DNA of 64,000 bases from Chara braunii (GCA_003427395.1 BFEA01000054.1:3465609-3529608), one strand, 5' to 3'; positions 12,900 through 24,379 are shown, counted from the stretch's first letter. Notes: a model not told the origin generated them from the letters alone. Numbers and translations: made by a program.

Positions 12900-13674
12900 C
12901 GTTTAGGCGAAACATGCCTTTTCATCTTTCTTGACCTTCCCCCTATAAGAAATGAAGGAAGACCGGATTATGGTCTGACATTGGACTTGAACTCGTGTAG
13001 ACATCGACTTTATTCCTCCAGATGGATTGGCCAGTTAGGAAGTAATCAAGCCTTCGAGCGATAACCTTGCGGCATGAAATTGATTGGACGACAACCAGAT
13101 CAATCCTGGGTCTGTAGGATTTGCGGCTCGAAATGCATCTACCAGGTCAAACTCTATCATGAGGTCAAGGACTGCGTCCACATCGCCGCCCCCCTGAGAG
13201 GAGCAAAACATTGGGTTAGCATCATCGATAGCCACATTCCAGTCACCCGTAATGATCACATTATCCATGTCAGGCAGGTTATCCATAAATATTTCGTAAA
13301 AGGATCTCCTCTCAGATCGTTCAGCTGGAGCGTATATGACTATCACTGCCCATTTTTCTACCCATGGATGAGAATTTCACCCACGCCCACTTTCCTTCGT
13401 GGTCAAAATCGTGGTCCAAGATAACGACATCTAAATTTATGTGAACGAGTATAGGTACCCCACCTCTGGTCTCCGTTGCCGGGGTCCAAATTTGGGGACC
13501 GTCCCACCATGCTCCCAATGAGAGGATTTTTTCTTGATTTAGTTTGGTTTCCTGCAAACACATTATTTGGATGCGGTTGGTATGAATCCACGATTTTATC
13601 CTACTTCACTTGCTTCGGCCTACTGTATCACGAAGACCCCTTACGTTCCAAGTTGCTACCCTAACCTGCAGCAT
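12900..13674 (-). pseudogene. LINE-1 ORF2, apurinic/apyrimidinic-type endonuclease domain
   Basis: The likely ORF2 start is the ATG at 13,674, giving MLQVRVATWNVRGLR, the usual opening of an L1 endonuclease. Further motifs follow in order: CLQETKL (near 13,550), ETRGGVPILVH, IVIYAPAERSERR (13,346 on), IITGDWN, and SDHNPV near 12,980. These are the expected metal-binding and catalytic landmarks (N, E, Y, D/N, D, H). At least two frame changes (about 13,330 and 13,035) break the domain. The role in an intact copy is nicking target DNA to prime reverse transcription. Confidence 0.8.
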
Positions 13675-14568
13675 GCTCGTTCATCGGTGTCGACCTAGGT
13701 TGGATACGGAGAGACGGGGTTATGTGGGTGGGACTTGTCATGCCACTGAGGGAGTTTACCACTCCCGTGTCCCACGACTGTGATAAAAAAAACTGAAAAG
13801 TCTTCGAGGATAATGCTCTAATCTTAGGTATTTTTGTGTTCAACTTACCTAGGACTGAGGCTGAGATATCCCCAAGATTTTTATCCGTCCTAATTCAGGG
13901 TGATCTTCCTGGATCAGCCAATCCAATGGAAATAGGCAAACTTGAAGTCCTTGGACTACCAAACGAACCAGATTCTCCTGCGACATACGTGCATCCATCA
14001 AAGGGACGAAAAACTTAGCTCTCTTACCTGTCTCCTCAATAAAGAATATGGGGGTGAGGATATCTGAAATTCCCCGAACCGCGATATCACTTTTGTAGAT
14101 GCGTCTTGTGACGTTGATCATGTCAGTCGGCATAGGTGGCCCGACTATCGGTTGCGATGGCAGAAATGATTCCGAGGAAGACGTCGCCCAAGCGAGTGCA
14201 TAGATGCCCTCTTGTGTTGCCATGAAGAGTAAGGTGAGAAGGTGCTTCTCCCATTCTCGGTCCGACCCCGTTGCTTGGCGCCTGTTTCTCTTCATCGGCC
14301 CGGAGGTATGGTCCTTTCTTTTTTTACCCCCTGTTTTGGAAGGAGCCGAAGTGCTGGATGTTTCTCCCTCCAGTTCCTCCTTTTGTATTCGCAGATTCCG
14401 CATGTCTTCACTAAGACGTCTTCTTAGCTTGGTGGGTGTAATCTCTCGTCTTCCCTTGGAGCCACTCCTTGATGCTATCACTCCTTGGTTGGATGAGGTG
14501 TTGTTCACCCCTTTCTTGATTGCAGGGTTTCTTGTAGCTTTGCTCCTACTCATTCCCCCTTGACTCAT
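13661..14568 (-). pseudogene. LINE-1 ORF1, C-terminal part with conserved extra domain
   Basis: Frame 14568-13849 (239 codons) begins with a basic, low-complexity region. From about residue 107 it enters a domain of about 130 residues that I also see in the ORF1 of LINE-3, LINE-4 and insert B. Landmarks are the run around FFIEETGKRAKFFVPLMDAR and the end motif CLFPLDWLIQ. A frameshift then leads into 13843-13661, which ends just before the start of ORF2. The function of this domain is unknown to me; a degenerate Nudix-like fold is a hypothesis discussed in the findings. Confidence 0.6.
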
Positions 14569-14669
14569 CCCTGATATTGACGGCTTTTGTTGAAGTTGCG
14601 TTGGGCCATGTGACTCTGAACGTCTTTCCGCTCCCTTTGTTGGCCCCGGGGAAAAGATCGGATTGGATC

Positions 14670-15795
14670 TTATTGCACTTGAACTTGCCCGGCTTGTTGA
14701 ACAGTCTCCCTTGTTGTCGTACCCAACGGACCCAACTTCCCCTTGTAAATGGGGGATTTGGGTTCACGGCTCCCACTCTCGGATTTCGACGACGGTCCTC
14801 CGGACGGGTTTCCTTTGTGACCACCAGATTTGTCGTGGGTGCCTTGACTCCCACTTAAATTCCCCCGGCTGCTCGGGCTGGCGTGGCTACTCGATCTTGA
14901 ATGGTTGCTCGGTCCACTGTTGCTGCTGCTACTCCCACTTAGTATTGGACTTGGACTACGGCGTCGTCTTGTTCTTGTACATTGGTTCTCGAGGTGGAAA
15001 TATCTCCTACATTTACTGCACCATGGTGTTAAGGCGTTAGTCACCTGTAACTCCAACAACTGTCCTTGAAACGTTGTGAAGGATAGAGAATCCTTGATCC
15101 TTGGAAGGTACTCAATCGCAATATTCATTCAGACATTAATGAGTTGAGGCGTGCGTGCATCCTTCTCAGATGGGTATACCTTCTTCACCGTGTCAATCGA
15201 AGTTCTTGCTGCTGCTTCCAAATAGCAGTATGTGTCAATTGGTACGTCCAAGACTCGAATCCAGAAATACTGTTTCTCTTCTTCGCGCCTGGCTTCCTGA
15301 ATTTCTACTTTTTCCATCCATGGTTTGAATGCAATATTGTGCCGACTCCTCTTGAGGACAACTCTTATCGATCCCTCCTCTAGCATCCAATCCGCCACTT
15401 GCTTGTCTTTAGCTACGTACGATAGCACGTTATTGGATTCGATGCATACTCTTCCTCCTGAGATAGACGGATCAAACCGCTCCTCACTCAGCCACGTGTC
15501 CTCGAAGGCTCGAATGGCGTTTTCCTTAATTTTCTTCGGCAGGTTTTTCGAACCTTCCAAGAAAATTACTGTCACCGTCCTTTCCTTTAGCCATTTCACT
15601 TTGATTGCGTCTAAAGACGGGTTCAAGGGGAAGTGCGCTTTCGTGCCTTCCTCCTTTAGCTCGCCAATATCCCAGCCCGTCGGTAAAATCCCTGCATCGT
15701 AACACTTCGCTAACATCCCCGGACTCGATCCTCTTCTGGTCAATAATTTGTCTGAGCTTGAGGGGGTGAACGGTTCTGCATCCCTTCTTCTTCAT
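14670..15795 (-). pseudogene. LINE-1 ORF1, N-terminal domain and CCHC knuckle
   Basis: Product type: nucleic-acid-binding ORF1 protein of a plant-type L1. The frame 15743-15129 carries the N-terminal block shared with the other LINEs here (ending near YFWIRVLDVPI then YPSEKDARTPQLINV). It is followed, one frame away at 15128-14670, by a zinc knuckle CSKCRRYFHLENQC (C-x2-C-x4-H-x4-C) at about 14,979-15,020 and a Ser/Gly-rich tail. The layout resembles the DUF4283 plus CCHC arrangement of plant L1 ORF1 (family knowledge; assignment inferred). An earlier fragment in a third frame (15795-15526) shows a further frameshift. Not translatable as one protein. Confidence 0.75.
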
Positions 15796-15800
15796 CTGCT

Positions 15801-16048
15801 CCCTTCTGTGGTCTTGGCTGGCCTGGAGTAGTTGCCTCCTCTTCAGCGCCTACCATGCCCATGTCCCCCATATGGGATTGGGTGACATGGTCTTCTGTTG
15901 GTTTGATGGCTGGGCTCCAGTCAACTTCTATGGTTATGCAATGAAATAGCTCGGCTGGTCTTCATTCCAAAGGCCACCTGATGTTGAATTGTCATCCCCA
16001 GGTATGGGTGACAGATTGTTGTGATGATTTGTTGAGCTTAGGGCCTTC
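15801..16048. other. Short spacer, possible LINE-1 5' UTR
   Basis: No motif is visible. On the minus strand it lies directly upstream of LINE-1 ORF1 and directly downstream of the A-tail at 16,049-16,065, so it is either 5' UTR of LINE-1 or the sequence into which the tailed element inserted. Confidence 0.4.
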
Positions 16049-16425
16049 TTTTTTTTTTTTTTTTTAAGAAACCCTCGTCTCGTCAGTGTTAGTGGTGTTG
16101 ATAAGAGCAGACACCGCTAGCACCAGGGGAGGGGCTCCGTCTTTTGGTGGAGAGCTTCACCTGCTGGAAAGCGGGTCGAGCGTCCCTTATACAGATTGAC
16201 AAAATGAAGTACATCAGATCATAGTTTGAGAGGGTCCTGCCAGCATTGATTACCCTGGATTCCAGGGGATTGATTGCGTAGGATGTGGGGAAAAAAAAAG
16301 GGGGGGGGGGAACCTCTTCACCCTGCTCGGGTGCCAGATACATCACTACGTTCTAGTTCCTCCCTTCTTCTGTGCCGTGATGAGCCAAACTGCTAGCTGG
16401 AAACTGGGTCCAGCGTCTCATTATC
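16049..16425. repeat. Structured, A-tailed repeat (copies S1 and S4), probable 3' end of LINE-2
   Basis: A T17 run at 16,049-16,065 is the A-tail of a minus-strand element. Next to it are three hairpins: AGTGGTGT/ACACCGCT (16,091-16,098 with 16,111-16,118; one G-T pair on the plus strand), GGTG/CACC (16,146-16,149 with 16,158-16,161) and GCTGGA/TCGAGC (16,163-16,168 with 16,176-16,181; one mismatch). A second partial copy, with GCTGGA/TCCAGC, is at 16,396-16,414. The same set recurs at 63.25-63.57 kb with compensating changes. The position, between the LINE-2 coding end and a tail, suggests a LINE-2 3' UTR or a SINE sharing that tail. A G/A homopolymer stretch interrupts at 16,287-16,310. Confidence 0.65.
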
Positions 16426-16479
16426 TGCCTGGAAGGGGTCACTGGGGGGCACGAGTGGATCCTCCTGGGTTTATAAATT

Positions 16480-17215
16480 CTGCAAATTTTGCATGTGTTG
16501 GATGTTGTATTTATGGGTGTTTGGACTGAGGGTTGTAGTAAGGGTGACAATAATCAGGAGAGAATCTTAGCTAGGGAACGAGCATGGGGAGGGAACGGGT
16601 CTGGGAAGTATGAGGGAGGGCACGGTAGGAATGTGGGCTCTATGTCAGTCCATTCTTTAAAAGAAAGATGGTAATCTCTCATGTCTTTCAAATCCCTCTG
16701 TTCCTCTCCCCTATCTCCACTCCATTCTACTCTTGCTATCCATCCCTCTCTCTCCCCCGGGCCTCCTATCCAATTTGAGCAAATGACTAAAATTTGTCTC
16801 CTGACATCTCCGATTTGCCTAAAGCGGTCTAGCTGTCCTTTTGTGTCCAACCATCTTTGTGTGAGTTCCGCTTGCACCTGTCGTTGGATCTGTTTTATGA
16901 TTTCTGACCCTTCTACTCTCACCTTTTCCATGGTTAAGGTGCATCTCTGCCACCAAAGTGCCCATAACACTGCTCTCCTTCCAAGTTTGTACATGTTTTC
17001 TGCAAAGGTCCTGGCTGCCGCTAGCGGTGGCCAATAGCCAGCCAATATGGTTTGCCAAGACCACGGCCATGGGATTTCCACTTCCATTTTCCTCCATATG
17101 CGGTCCCACCATCTCCATGTGAATTGGGCAATTGGGCATTGCATGAAGATGTGTTCAATAGTCTTCACCTTTTTGTGGAAGGGGAAAAAACTAAAACACC
17201 TTTGACACCATGGAA
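16480..17215 (-). pseudogene. LINE-2 ORF2, zf-RVT zinc finger and C-terminus
   Basis: The finger begins with CQRC near 17,205 in a neighbouring frame and continues in 17168-16554 as KTIEHIFMQCPIAQFTWRWW, the C-x2-C...H-x4-C pattern of the zf-RVT domain found after the RT in many plant LINEs. The rest is a tryptophan-rich tail of about 170 residues (ALWWQRC...). Its presumed job is binding the element RNA or target during reverse transcription (family inference). It is followed downstream by the structured A-tailed region. Confidence 0.7.
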
Positions 17216-17518
17216 GTAGCAGACCTCTTTGTTCTAAATTAGTGCGATCAGTCAGCCAACCGTTTGTTGGTAGACAACGATGAGCAATCTACCACTGCAG
17301 GGAGGTGATCTTCATAGGTTTAGATTTTTGTTCTTTGAAACATCGGATTGGTGTTAAAGTGTTTGGCCCACCGGTCGTTGATTGTCTCTCAAACACCTTT
17401 TAGGTCTGAGCATTTTATAGGTTGATTTAACCAATAACTAATGTAGACTGATGTGGCCCGGGACACCCTTCCTCTGAGGGAGCTTCCAAGTCCATTCGAC
17501 TGGGTCTAGTGCCAGGTC

Positions 17519-19500
17519 TTAGATTGGTATGGAAGGCTGGAACACCAATTTCTGCCCCTTTTCTTCTATCACTCTCACACGGTACATTGATGATCTCTCT
17601 TTCCATTCAAAGGGGGCTCTGTTTCCTTGAAGGGTGCCTATTCTGGTAATGACGTAATATTCGACCAAGACCGTTTGGGGGAAGACCATGTGTACCTGGC
17701 CCATCCTTAATGGGGTCTCTGTACTCGTGACCCAGTCCCCTTCCTTCAAGGTGGGGCCTTGTTTCAAAACTCGGTACCATCCCCCTGGGATGACTTCTAT
17801 TAGGTTGTCCAAAAACTCCTCTATGTGGTGGCAGTACCGCATAGTTCCTCTCAGCTGGTCTCCTGTTTTCCAGTCTCGTCTGTCTTTGTCTCATAGGTCT
17901 CCCACCCTGAGCACCCTTTTTTTCCTCAGCTTTGCCAGGGCGTAGATGAGCGTATCAATACGCAGCCTTTCGAGTCTCTCACCCACCTATTTCCGAAAAG
18001 GGGTTCGCCGTAGACTTCCTCCCATTGGTCGGGGTGAGCTTTGTCAGGGAGCGGCAGTTTGCGCCAGGTTTCTAGCAGAGATGACTAGAAGGTGTCCATT
18101 GTCTGCCCGCCCTCCAGCCCTTCCCTTCCTTGGGGGAGTTTACGTGGGATTGACCAGAATCGGTCTTCTGCCCATATTAGGGGGTGAGTTATTTGGGGGG
18201 TTTCCGGGGCCAGCCGGACCAAATGTTCTAAGGCTAGTAAAAACCATGGATTCTGGGGAGTGAAAATTGTATTTTTAATCCATTTTTGTCGTAATGCTTA
18301 TACTTGTGTGGCTGGGTCGATTATTCCCAAACCTCACCTCCCTTTGGGTTGGATTATCGAGTCCCACGCTGCTCGGCTTATTACGTTGCTCTGCTCGCCG
18401 TCCCCTCTCCACAGGAAAGCCGCTACCTTTTTCCTTAGGTTCCTCAGGGTTGTTTTGTTGAAGGGTCATAACAGTGACTTATACCATAATGATACAAAGA
18501 TAACATTGTTGATTACTAGGGCGTGACCGAACAGGGATGTGTGTTTGTTTCTCCAATTGTTCAGCTTTTGTTGGGCCGGGGCACTGATCCAATCATCATT
18601 TGTTGGCGGGCGTCCCTCTGTGGTCATTTCTACCCCTATGATTCTTACTGTGCTGTCTAGTGGCATCCATGCAATATGCGGTGACTCCGGAGGGCGACCC
18701 CCTTGATAGTGGATCCAGCATCCCTGTGTTTTGCTCCCCCAGTTGACTGTCATGTCAGAGACCTTAGCAAACGTTTTCATCATCAGTTGGATTTCCTCCA
18801 TGTTGCTATGCGTGACCTCTGCCAGGATTGTGAGATTGTCTACAAAAAGAGAGCAAACTGGGATTGCATCCTCCGCGATGTGTGTGACTCGAATTCTGGT
18901 AATGTTTTTTTTTCGCTCGAAGGTTGGCTGCTAGCGCTTCCATAATGACCAAAAAAGAGGAAGGGGGCGATTGGGTCCCCTTGGCGGACCGATCGTTTCA
19001 GGCGTAGAGGTGGTGCTAGACTTTCGTTGACTTCAACACAAGTCGTTGCATTCTGATGCAGTATTCATATCCAACGTCTAAAGTCTGACCCAAAGTTAAT
19101 TTTTTCCAAGCATCTATCCAAAAACAGCCTGTCCACATGATCGTAGGCTTTTTCGAAATCTATGAACACCAGGGTTGCGTTCTGTCGGGAGTGTTTTGTG
19201 AGTTGAAGTACCTCATGGATTAACAGGATGTTCTCTTGTATGTTCCTATTTTCCATGAAACCTGTTTGAGAAGGGTGGATGATGTTTTTCATGACCGAAA
19301 TCATTTTATTAGCTAAGGCTTTAGACAACATTTTGTATACTACTGTGAGAAAAGTGGTCGGACGGTAATTTCTGATATCCATTTTGTCCCCTTTTTTTTT
19401 ATATAAGAGGGTCAGTATCCCTTGCCCCACCCTTTCACCCATTTTCCTGTAAGTCATACTTCTTTATAAAAGTCCATGACGTCCTGGCTCAGAAAATCCC
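17519..19500 (-). pseudogene. LINE-2 ORF2, reverse transcriptase and post-RT region
   Basis: Frame 19457-19065 opens with GILTLLYKKKGD and IRNYRPTTFLTVVYKMLSKA, then TGFMENRNIQENI and FIDFEKAYDHV, which are RT motifs 0 to A including the first catalytic aspartate. The segment holding the second catalytic box lies in other frames. Frame 18801-18466 is the RT thumb region (VNWGSKTQ, then IIGVEM). Frame 17842-17519 is part of the post-RT region. Several frameshifts; not functional as it stands. Confidence 0.75.
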
Positions 19501-20275
19501 ATGTGGTTTCCAAAAACTCCTTAGGGAAACCATCAATCCCAGGTGCTTTCTCTTCCTTCATTTGAAGGAGGACAGTCTATATCTCTTGTTTTGAGAGGGG
19601 GGTCTCCAGGGATTCCCGTTGTTCGGCTGTTAGAGTTTTGTTAACCGGTTGCAGGAAGTTCGTTAGTTGACGATCGTGTTGTGGCGCATCTAACTTGTCT
19701 ACATGCGAGGAGAAGAGGTCTTTGTAGAAGTCATATGTTATTTTGGTGCACCGCGCCATAGACGCGACCGGGTCCGATTCCGTGGCGTTTGGTTCGTAGA
19801 GTGCCTCGATAGTGGTCCTTTTGAGGCGTGTTCTGGCTAGGCTGAAAAACTAAGAATTCATCGATCCTTTTGTAGAGTACCTAGACAATCTTGCCCTTGT
19901 CTGGGCTCCCTGCCATCGATACTGTGCGTGTCTCAAGAGTTGAGTCTTCAGGTATAGTATGTGAGTTTGTAATTCCGGGGAAATCGGTTCCTGCCCTTGC
20001 GATATTTGCTTTTGTTCTGCATCTACTAAGTTAAGCATTAACGTGATTTTCTGCTAGTGTCTTTGTGCGGCTAGGTGTTTTTAATATTCATTACATTTTT
20101 TAGCCAGAAAAAACAATCCGTTGTTGAACCATGCGATTGGTGAGTCGTGATGGGGACGCGAGTCTTTCCAGAAGTGTCATGCTTGCTGTAGATATTTATG
20201 GAATATTTACGACATGAGTAATGAAGTATTAAGTTTGTAGTAGCTAGCCCCTTGGTCTGGTCTTTTGTGAAAAGT

Positions 20276-21025
20276 CTAGACTGTCATGCACATCCTATGG
20301 TCAAGGTCTGGGTACGGGCTATTTGGCAGTATTGCTGCTGTGGTGAGCCCTCCTCCAAGGTCCTTGGATGTTAGGATAAGGTCGATCCGGGATTTGGATA
20401 ATCTAGCGGAGTCATTGTTCTGAAAACAGGTGAAGGCCTTTTCGGTCGGGAAGCTGCGCCTAAAGGTATCAAATAGCGAAAGGGGAGCGCACAAATTCCT
20501 CAACATTTGTTCGTCGGCTTCCACATTGTGTGCGGTGGCGGGGTGAATTTTCCAGCGGTCCAACCATCTGTCTCGTGCAGCATTAAAATCTACGGTCAGG
20601 ATTATCGGGATATCTGGGGTGGGGACTTTTTCGATTTAAAAAAAAATAATCCTTCTTTCGCGGGGTGCGTCAGGGGCGTATAGGGATACGATGCACACTA
20701 TTTTCAGTTCTAACATGCCCAACACCTTAACCCATCTTCCTTTTTCCTCGTCCTTCTCCCAGTTGAGTACTTCTAGGTGTGATTGGGGTGGGATCCATAT
20801 TGCTACCCCTGCGCTCCCCGGGCTGGGGGCAAAGGCCTGATAGCCTTGAAAGGGTCAGACTTGCTTGTGAACCATGTGGTGCTCTGATGTGTCCATTAAG
20901 TGGGTTTCCTGGACGCAGACCACGTCCGACCATGTTCTTCTTCCTACCCCCTGCATCAAGTCCCATAACGCATTGTTTTTCTCCGGGCTGTGGGATGCTA
21001 GGCCGTTTACGTTAATTCATCTTAT
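20276..21025 (-). pseudogene. LINE-2 ORF2, endonuclease domain
   Basis: Near 21,020 the minus strand reads INVNGLAS, a damaged WNVNGL-type start, followed by SDVVCVQETHL (about 20,920), GVAIWIPPQSH, and IVCIVSLYAPDAPRERR near 20,680. Frame 20563-20276 (DRWKIHPATAHNVEADEQ, then SKSRIDLIL and LDHRM) is the C-terminal half; the usual SDH has become LDH. Frameshifts and substitutions of key residues indicate loss of function. Confidence 0.7.
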
Positions 21026-21158
21026 ATCCAGGTCCGCTTGTTGGAGGGCGTGTTTCTAGTTTTTGTTCCTGCCATACACCACTTCCACCCAGTCCATCAT
21101 ATTTTACGCGCCGCCATTATTTTCCTTTCGTTATTTATTATTTGTTTTGTAGTGGTGA

Positions 21159-21840
21159 TCACTCTTGGGTCTCCCAATCCACCCCCTTATCGAGGACGTT
21201 TCTTCTTAACATTGTGCATATACATGTAAGGAGATCCTCCGTCGACCAGACTTTATTGGGTTTTATTTTGAGTTGTTGGGTGTCTAGGAGCATGTTATGA
21301 GTGTGCCATTGCAGTCCTGCTTCCTTATTGTCTTCGAACCTTACATAGAGATTCTTGTAAGCCGTCTTCAGGTTCTCAGATGACACGCTGATGTAGGCCG
21401 GTGCCCCTGGTTCGTAGTGACTGGAGATGAATTTTGTGACCTCATTGACTCATAGTGCCCATTTTCTCGTCATGTGCCAGCCATGCAATGTTACTCCTCC
21501 ATAGGTACGGGCATATGGATCTTCTGGGTCGGAAGTGGACAGGCCTAGTTCCCATTTACCTGTCTTCCTCCTGATCGGTAGTACTAGTACTCGGTCACCC
21601 TCCGACCGACTTTTGTGATAAAGCCCTTTCTCGATAAGATGACGTCGGGGAGGGGGTGGGGGATCTTGTAACAGGGGGGGGGTGGGAGGAGGAGGCTTCT
21701 CCCATAGTGGTCTCCTCTATCGTCTCCTTCCCACCCCAAGGTCGCCAATCTGACGAGTGGTGGCCCATAGCCCCCTGAAATCAAATTGGTGGTGATCTGT
21801 ATGCCCTTCCTCTCCCTTTTCTTTTTCTCGCCTCGTTTTT
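21159..21840 (-). pseudogene. Possible LINE-2 ORF1 C-terminal remnant
   Basis: Minus-strand frames here (21784-21584, then on through a stop to about 21159) read VLVLPIRRKTGKWELG and later SSENLKTAYKNLYVRFED. The position directly upstream of the endonuclease, and the hydrophobic strand followed by basic loop, fit the ORF1 C-terminal domain seen in the other LINEs, but direct similarity is weak. It could be unrelated sequence. Confidence 0.35.
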
Positions 21841-21899
21841 CACACTTGCCATAATGGTTTTTATGTAAAGTTAAGTCAGCTTACCAGCGGGTGTCAGTG

Positions 21900-23400
21900 G
21901 CGATATGGGGGGTATAGCGTGCAAGTCAATGGGGCGGGGGGAGAGGGTGGTGGAATCAGGATCGGTCGGGCGAGGAGAGGGGGGGGGGGGGGTGCAGGGG
22001 GAATTGAGAGTGGAGACGGGGTCGGGTGTGCGGGGCCGTAGAGGTCGGGAGATCGGGGTCGGGATCGGGCGGAGGGAGGGGAGCCGGGTTTAGGGGGGGT
22101 CGCAGGGCGAAGGATAGCGGTGTTGAGAGCGGGTCGGGTGGATTAATAGAGATCGGGAGCGGGATGATCGGGATCGGGTGCTGGGTGGGGGAGTTCACCC
22201 GTGATCGGGGTACGGGTGTTGGGTAGAGGGGGGGTGGGGGGGGGTGACGGGAGGGGAGAGAGCAGGTCAGGGTTGGGACAGCAGGATCGGGAAGTCCGAG
22301 GGGGCGGGATCGGGGGCAGTCGGGCTTAAACCTGTTCGGGGCCAGGCGGGAGGGGGGGGTCGCAGGGCGAAGGATGGCGGTGTCGAGATCGGGTGTGCAT
22401 CGAGATCGGGTGTGCGGGGTGGGTTAATAGAGATTGGGAGCGAGGTGATCGGGATCGGGTGTTGGGTGGGGAGGCGGGGGGGGTTCACCCGTGNNNNNNN
22501 NNNNNNNNNNNNNNNNNNNNNNNNNNNNNNNNNNNNNNNNNNNNNNNNNNNNNNNNNNNNNNNNNNNNNNNNNNNNNNNNNNNNNNNNNNNNNNNNNNNN
22601 NNNNNNNNNNNNNNNNNNNNNNNNNNNNNNNNNNNNNNNNNNNNNNNNNNNNNNNNNNNNNNNNNNNNNNNNNNNNNNNNNNNNNNNNNNNNNNNNNGGG
22701 GGGGGGGGGGGGGGGGGGGGGTTCGACGGTGATCGGGGTTGGGCGGAAGTGGGAGGCTAGGGAGGTGGAGGTTGGGATCGGTTGGGGCCGACCTGCTCTG
22801 CCAGTTGGAAAGGCGTGGGTTTGGGAGAGCAATCGGATAGGGTGGGGGAGATAGCCGGAGCCGGGGGCGCAACGGGGTTTAGGATCGAGCGGAAGTCGGG
22901 GAGGCGTGGGCCGGGTGGGGAAGAAGTATAGGAATGGGGGGGGGATGGGGTCGCAAGGTCAGGATCGGATAAGGGGGGGGGAGCAGGTCTGGGAGCTCGT
23001 CAGAATCAGGGGTGCAGCGGTGGTCGGAATCGGGTAGGGGGGGGGGATCGGATCAGGGAGACCGTCGGGATCGGGAGGCGGGCAGGCTTGAGGTTGGGGG
23101 AGGAGGCCGCAGGAACGGGATCGGGTGAGAAAGGAGAGTGATGGGGGAAGGAGGACGCCGGATCGGGATCGGGAAGGGGACGAAAGCGCAAGGTCAGGTC
23201 GGGAGGGGAAGCGGGGGAGCAGGTAAGATCTGGGAGGTAGTCAAGAACGGAGACGCGGCGGGGNTGCGATTGGGATCGCAATGGTTCAAGGCGAGGGAGC
23301 AAGGTTGGGGCGAGGGGTCGGGCTTGGTATGGTGGAAAACGGGGTCGGGATCATGACAGTATCGGGGTTAGGTGGAAGGGAGGGACAAGGGGGGGGAGGT
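21900..23400 (+). repeat. G-rich satellite built on CGGGATCGGG motifs
   Basis: The plus strand is extremely G-skewed for about 1.5 kb, with repeated GGGATCGGG, GATCGGGGT and long G runs (24 G directly after the gap at 22,698). A higher-order period of about 260-290 bp is visible: CGCAGGGCGAAGGAT at 22,101 and 22,361, GTTCACCCGTG at 22,193 and 22,483. No coding potential. Many positions could form G-quadruplexes. Confidence 0.85.
22494..22697. other. Assembly gap (204 N)
   Basis: A run of N inside the G-rich satellite, starting exactly after the second GTTCACCCGTG. A single N also stands at 23,264. Open frames crossing the gap are meaningless. Confidence 1.
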
Positions 23401-24379
23401 CAAGGGGAGAGTCGTGGAATTTGTGCGCACCTCTGGGATCTTCGGACTCCTTCATCGGGGGCACTCCCCGGGGCCCCAAAGGATGGAGATAGAGTGCCCA
23501 GAGCTCTTCTCGCATAGGTCACCACACGCCTCGCTTCTCTGTCACATTTTCTTCCGTGTTGAGTTGCTTCTCTCCCGTGTTGGTGCTGTCTTTTCTTGTC
23601 GGTGTTGAATCCTCCTTTCTTTCCCTTATCTTCCTTCACAGTCAAAAATAGTTTCCCCTTTTTCCTTCGTCTTTCTTTCAATCCATACCTCCCTCCTCCC
23701 TTCTTCTTGTTGCCCCCGTGTTGATGTTGTAGTCATTCAAGGATTTTCGTGCATCGCCCTTTACTCCCCTTCCCTGCAAGACAGTTTCTCCTTTACTCTA
23801 TATCCTCTTCCAACCGGCCTCTCCCTCCTCCCTTCTTCTCGTTGCTCCTCACAGTCGGAGATGGTTTTTCGCGCCGCAGGGCTAGTCGACTCGAGGAACT
23901 GTTTGGTCCATGCGCAACCTGCAATCTTCCCGCTCGACCGTCCTCGGTCCTTGGTGGCGTCGTTCGCCTAGTCGCTTTCTCTCTGCTTCAGCGGCTATGG
24001 CGTTCAGCCAGTGCCTCTTTCCCGTCGTGGACCCGCCCCGACGTCAGCACTTCTTCATCGCGACTCCTGACTCTTCGGATCATAATAAGGATGAAGGCTG
24101 GTCTACAGTTGCTACGAGGTAGGACATAGCCTAAATGTTTGTGCAAGGAGTAAACCTACGAAACGCAACCACGACGGCTGCTCATAGGCGACCAGACCGG
24201 CCGAAACCGGTAGCGGCGGAACCGAGTGCTAACGCGCCACGAACCGACATCCCTTTCTCTCTCTTTCTCTTTAGAACGCTAGTTAAACGATATGTGAGAT
24301 GAGAGAAAAAAAAGAAAGAAAAGAAAACGTAGTGCAGCGAGACACCATATATATATATATTTTTTATGAAAAAGCTATG
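23401..24379. other. Unassigned stretch with pyrimidine-rich repeats
   Basis: Pyrimidine-rich on the plus strand. A block CTCCCTCCTCCCTTCTTCT recurs at about 23,688 and 23,820. Frame 23749-24129 (plus) is Leu/Ser/Arg-rich with no motif. A short TA repeat lies at 24,346-24,361. No gene is supported. Confidence 0.45.

Larger units (their letters stand above)
10130..15800 (-). mobile_element. LINE-1: decayed L1-type retrotransposon, 3'-truncated
   Basis: Reading on the minus strand from about 15.8 kb down, the pieces come in LINE order: ORF1 N-terminal domain, CCHC knuckle, ORF1 C-terminal domain, endonuclease, linker, reverse transcriptase, post-RT region. They lie in several frames, so the copy has many frameshifts. 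Post-RT homology fades near 10.13 kb and neither the zf-RVT finger nor an A-tail is visible, so the 3' end appears lost. The 5' edge is set from the start of ORF1 homology. No target duplication was found. Confidence 0.85.
16049..21860 (-). mobile_element. LINE-2: decayed non-LTR retrotransposon of a second lineage
   Basis: Minus-strand fragments run in order: possible ORF1 remnant (21.8-21.16 kb), endonuclease (21.02-20.28 kb), linker (20.04-19.58 kb), reverse transcriptase (19.46-18.47 kb), post-RT (17.84-17.52 kb), zinc finger (17.2-16.55 kb), then a tail at 16,049. The RT sequence (FIDFEKAYDHVDR) and finger differ clearly from LINE-1, -3 and -4, so this is another family. The 5' edge lies just short of the G-rich satellite and is probably truncated. 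Confidence 0.8.

Noticed and set aside
22244-22872. Long open frames on both strands crossing the N gap
   Set aside because: They exist only because N was translated as X, and the flanks are G-rich satellite.
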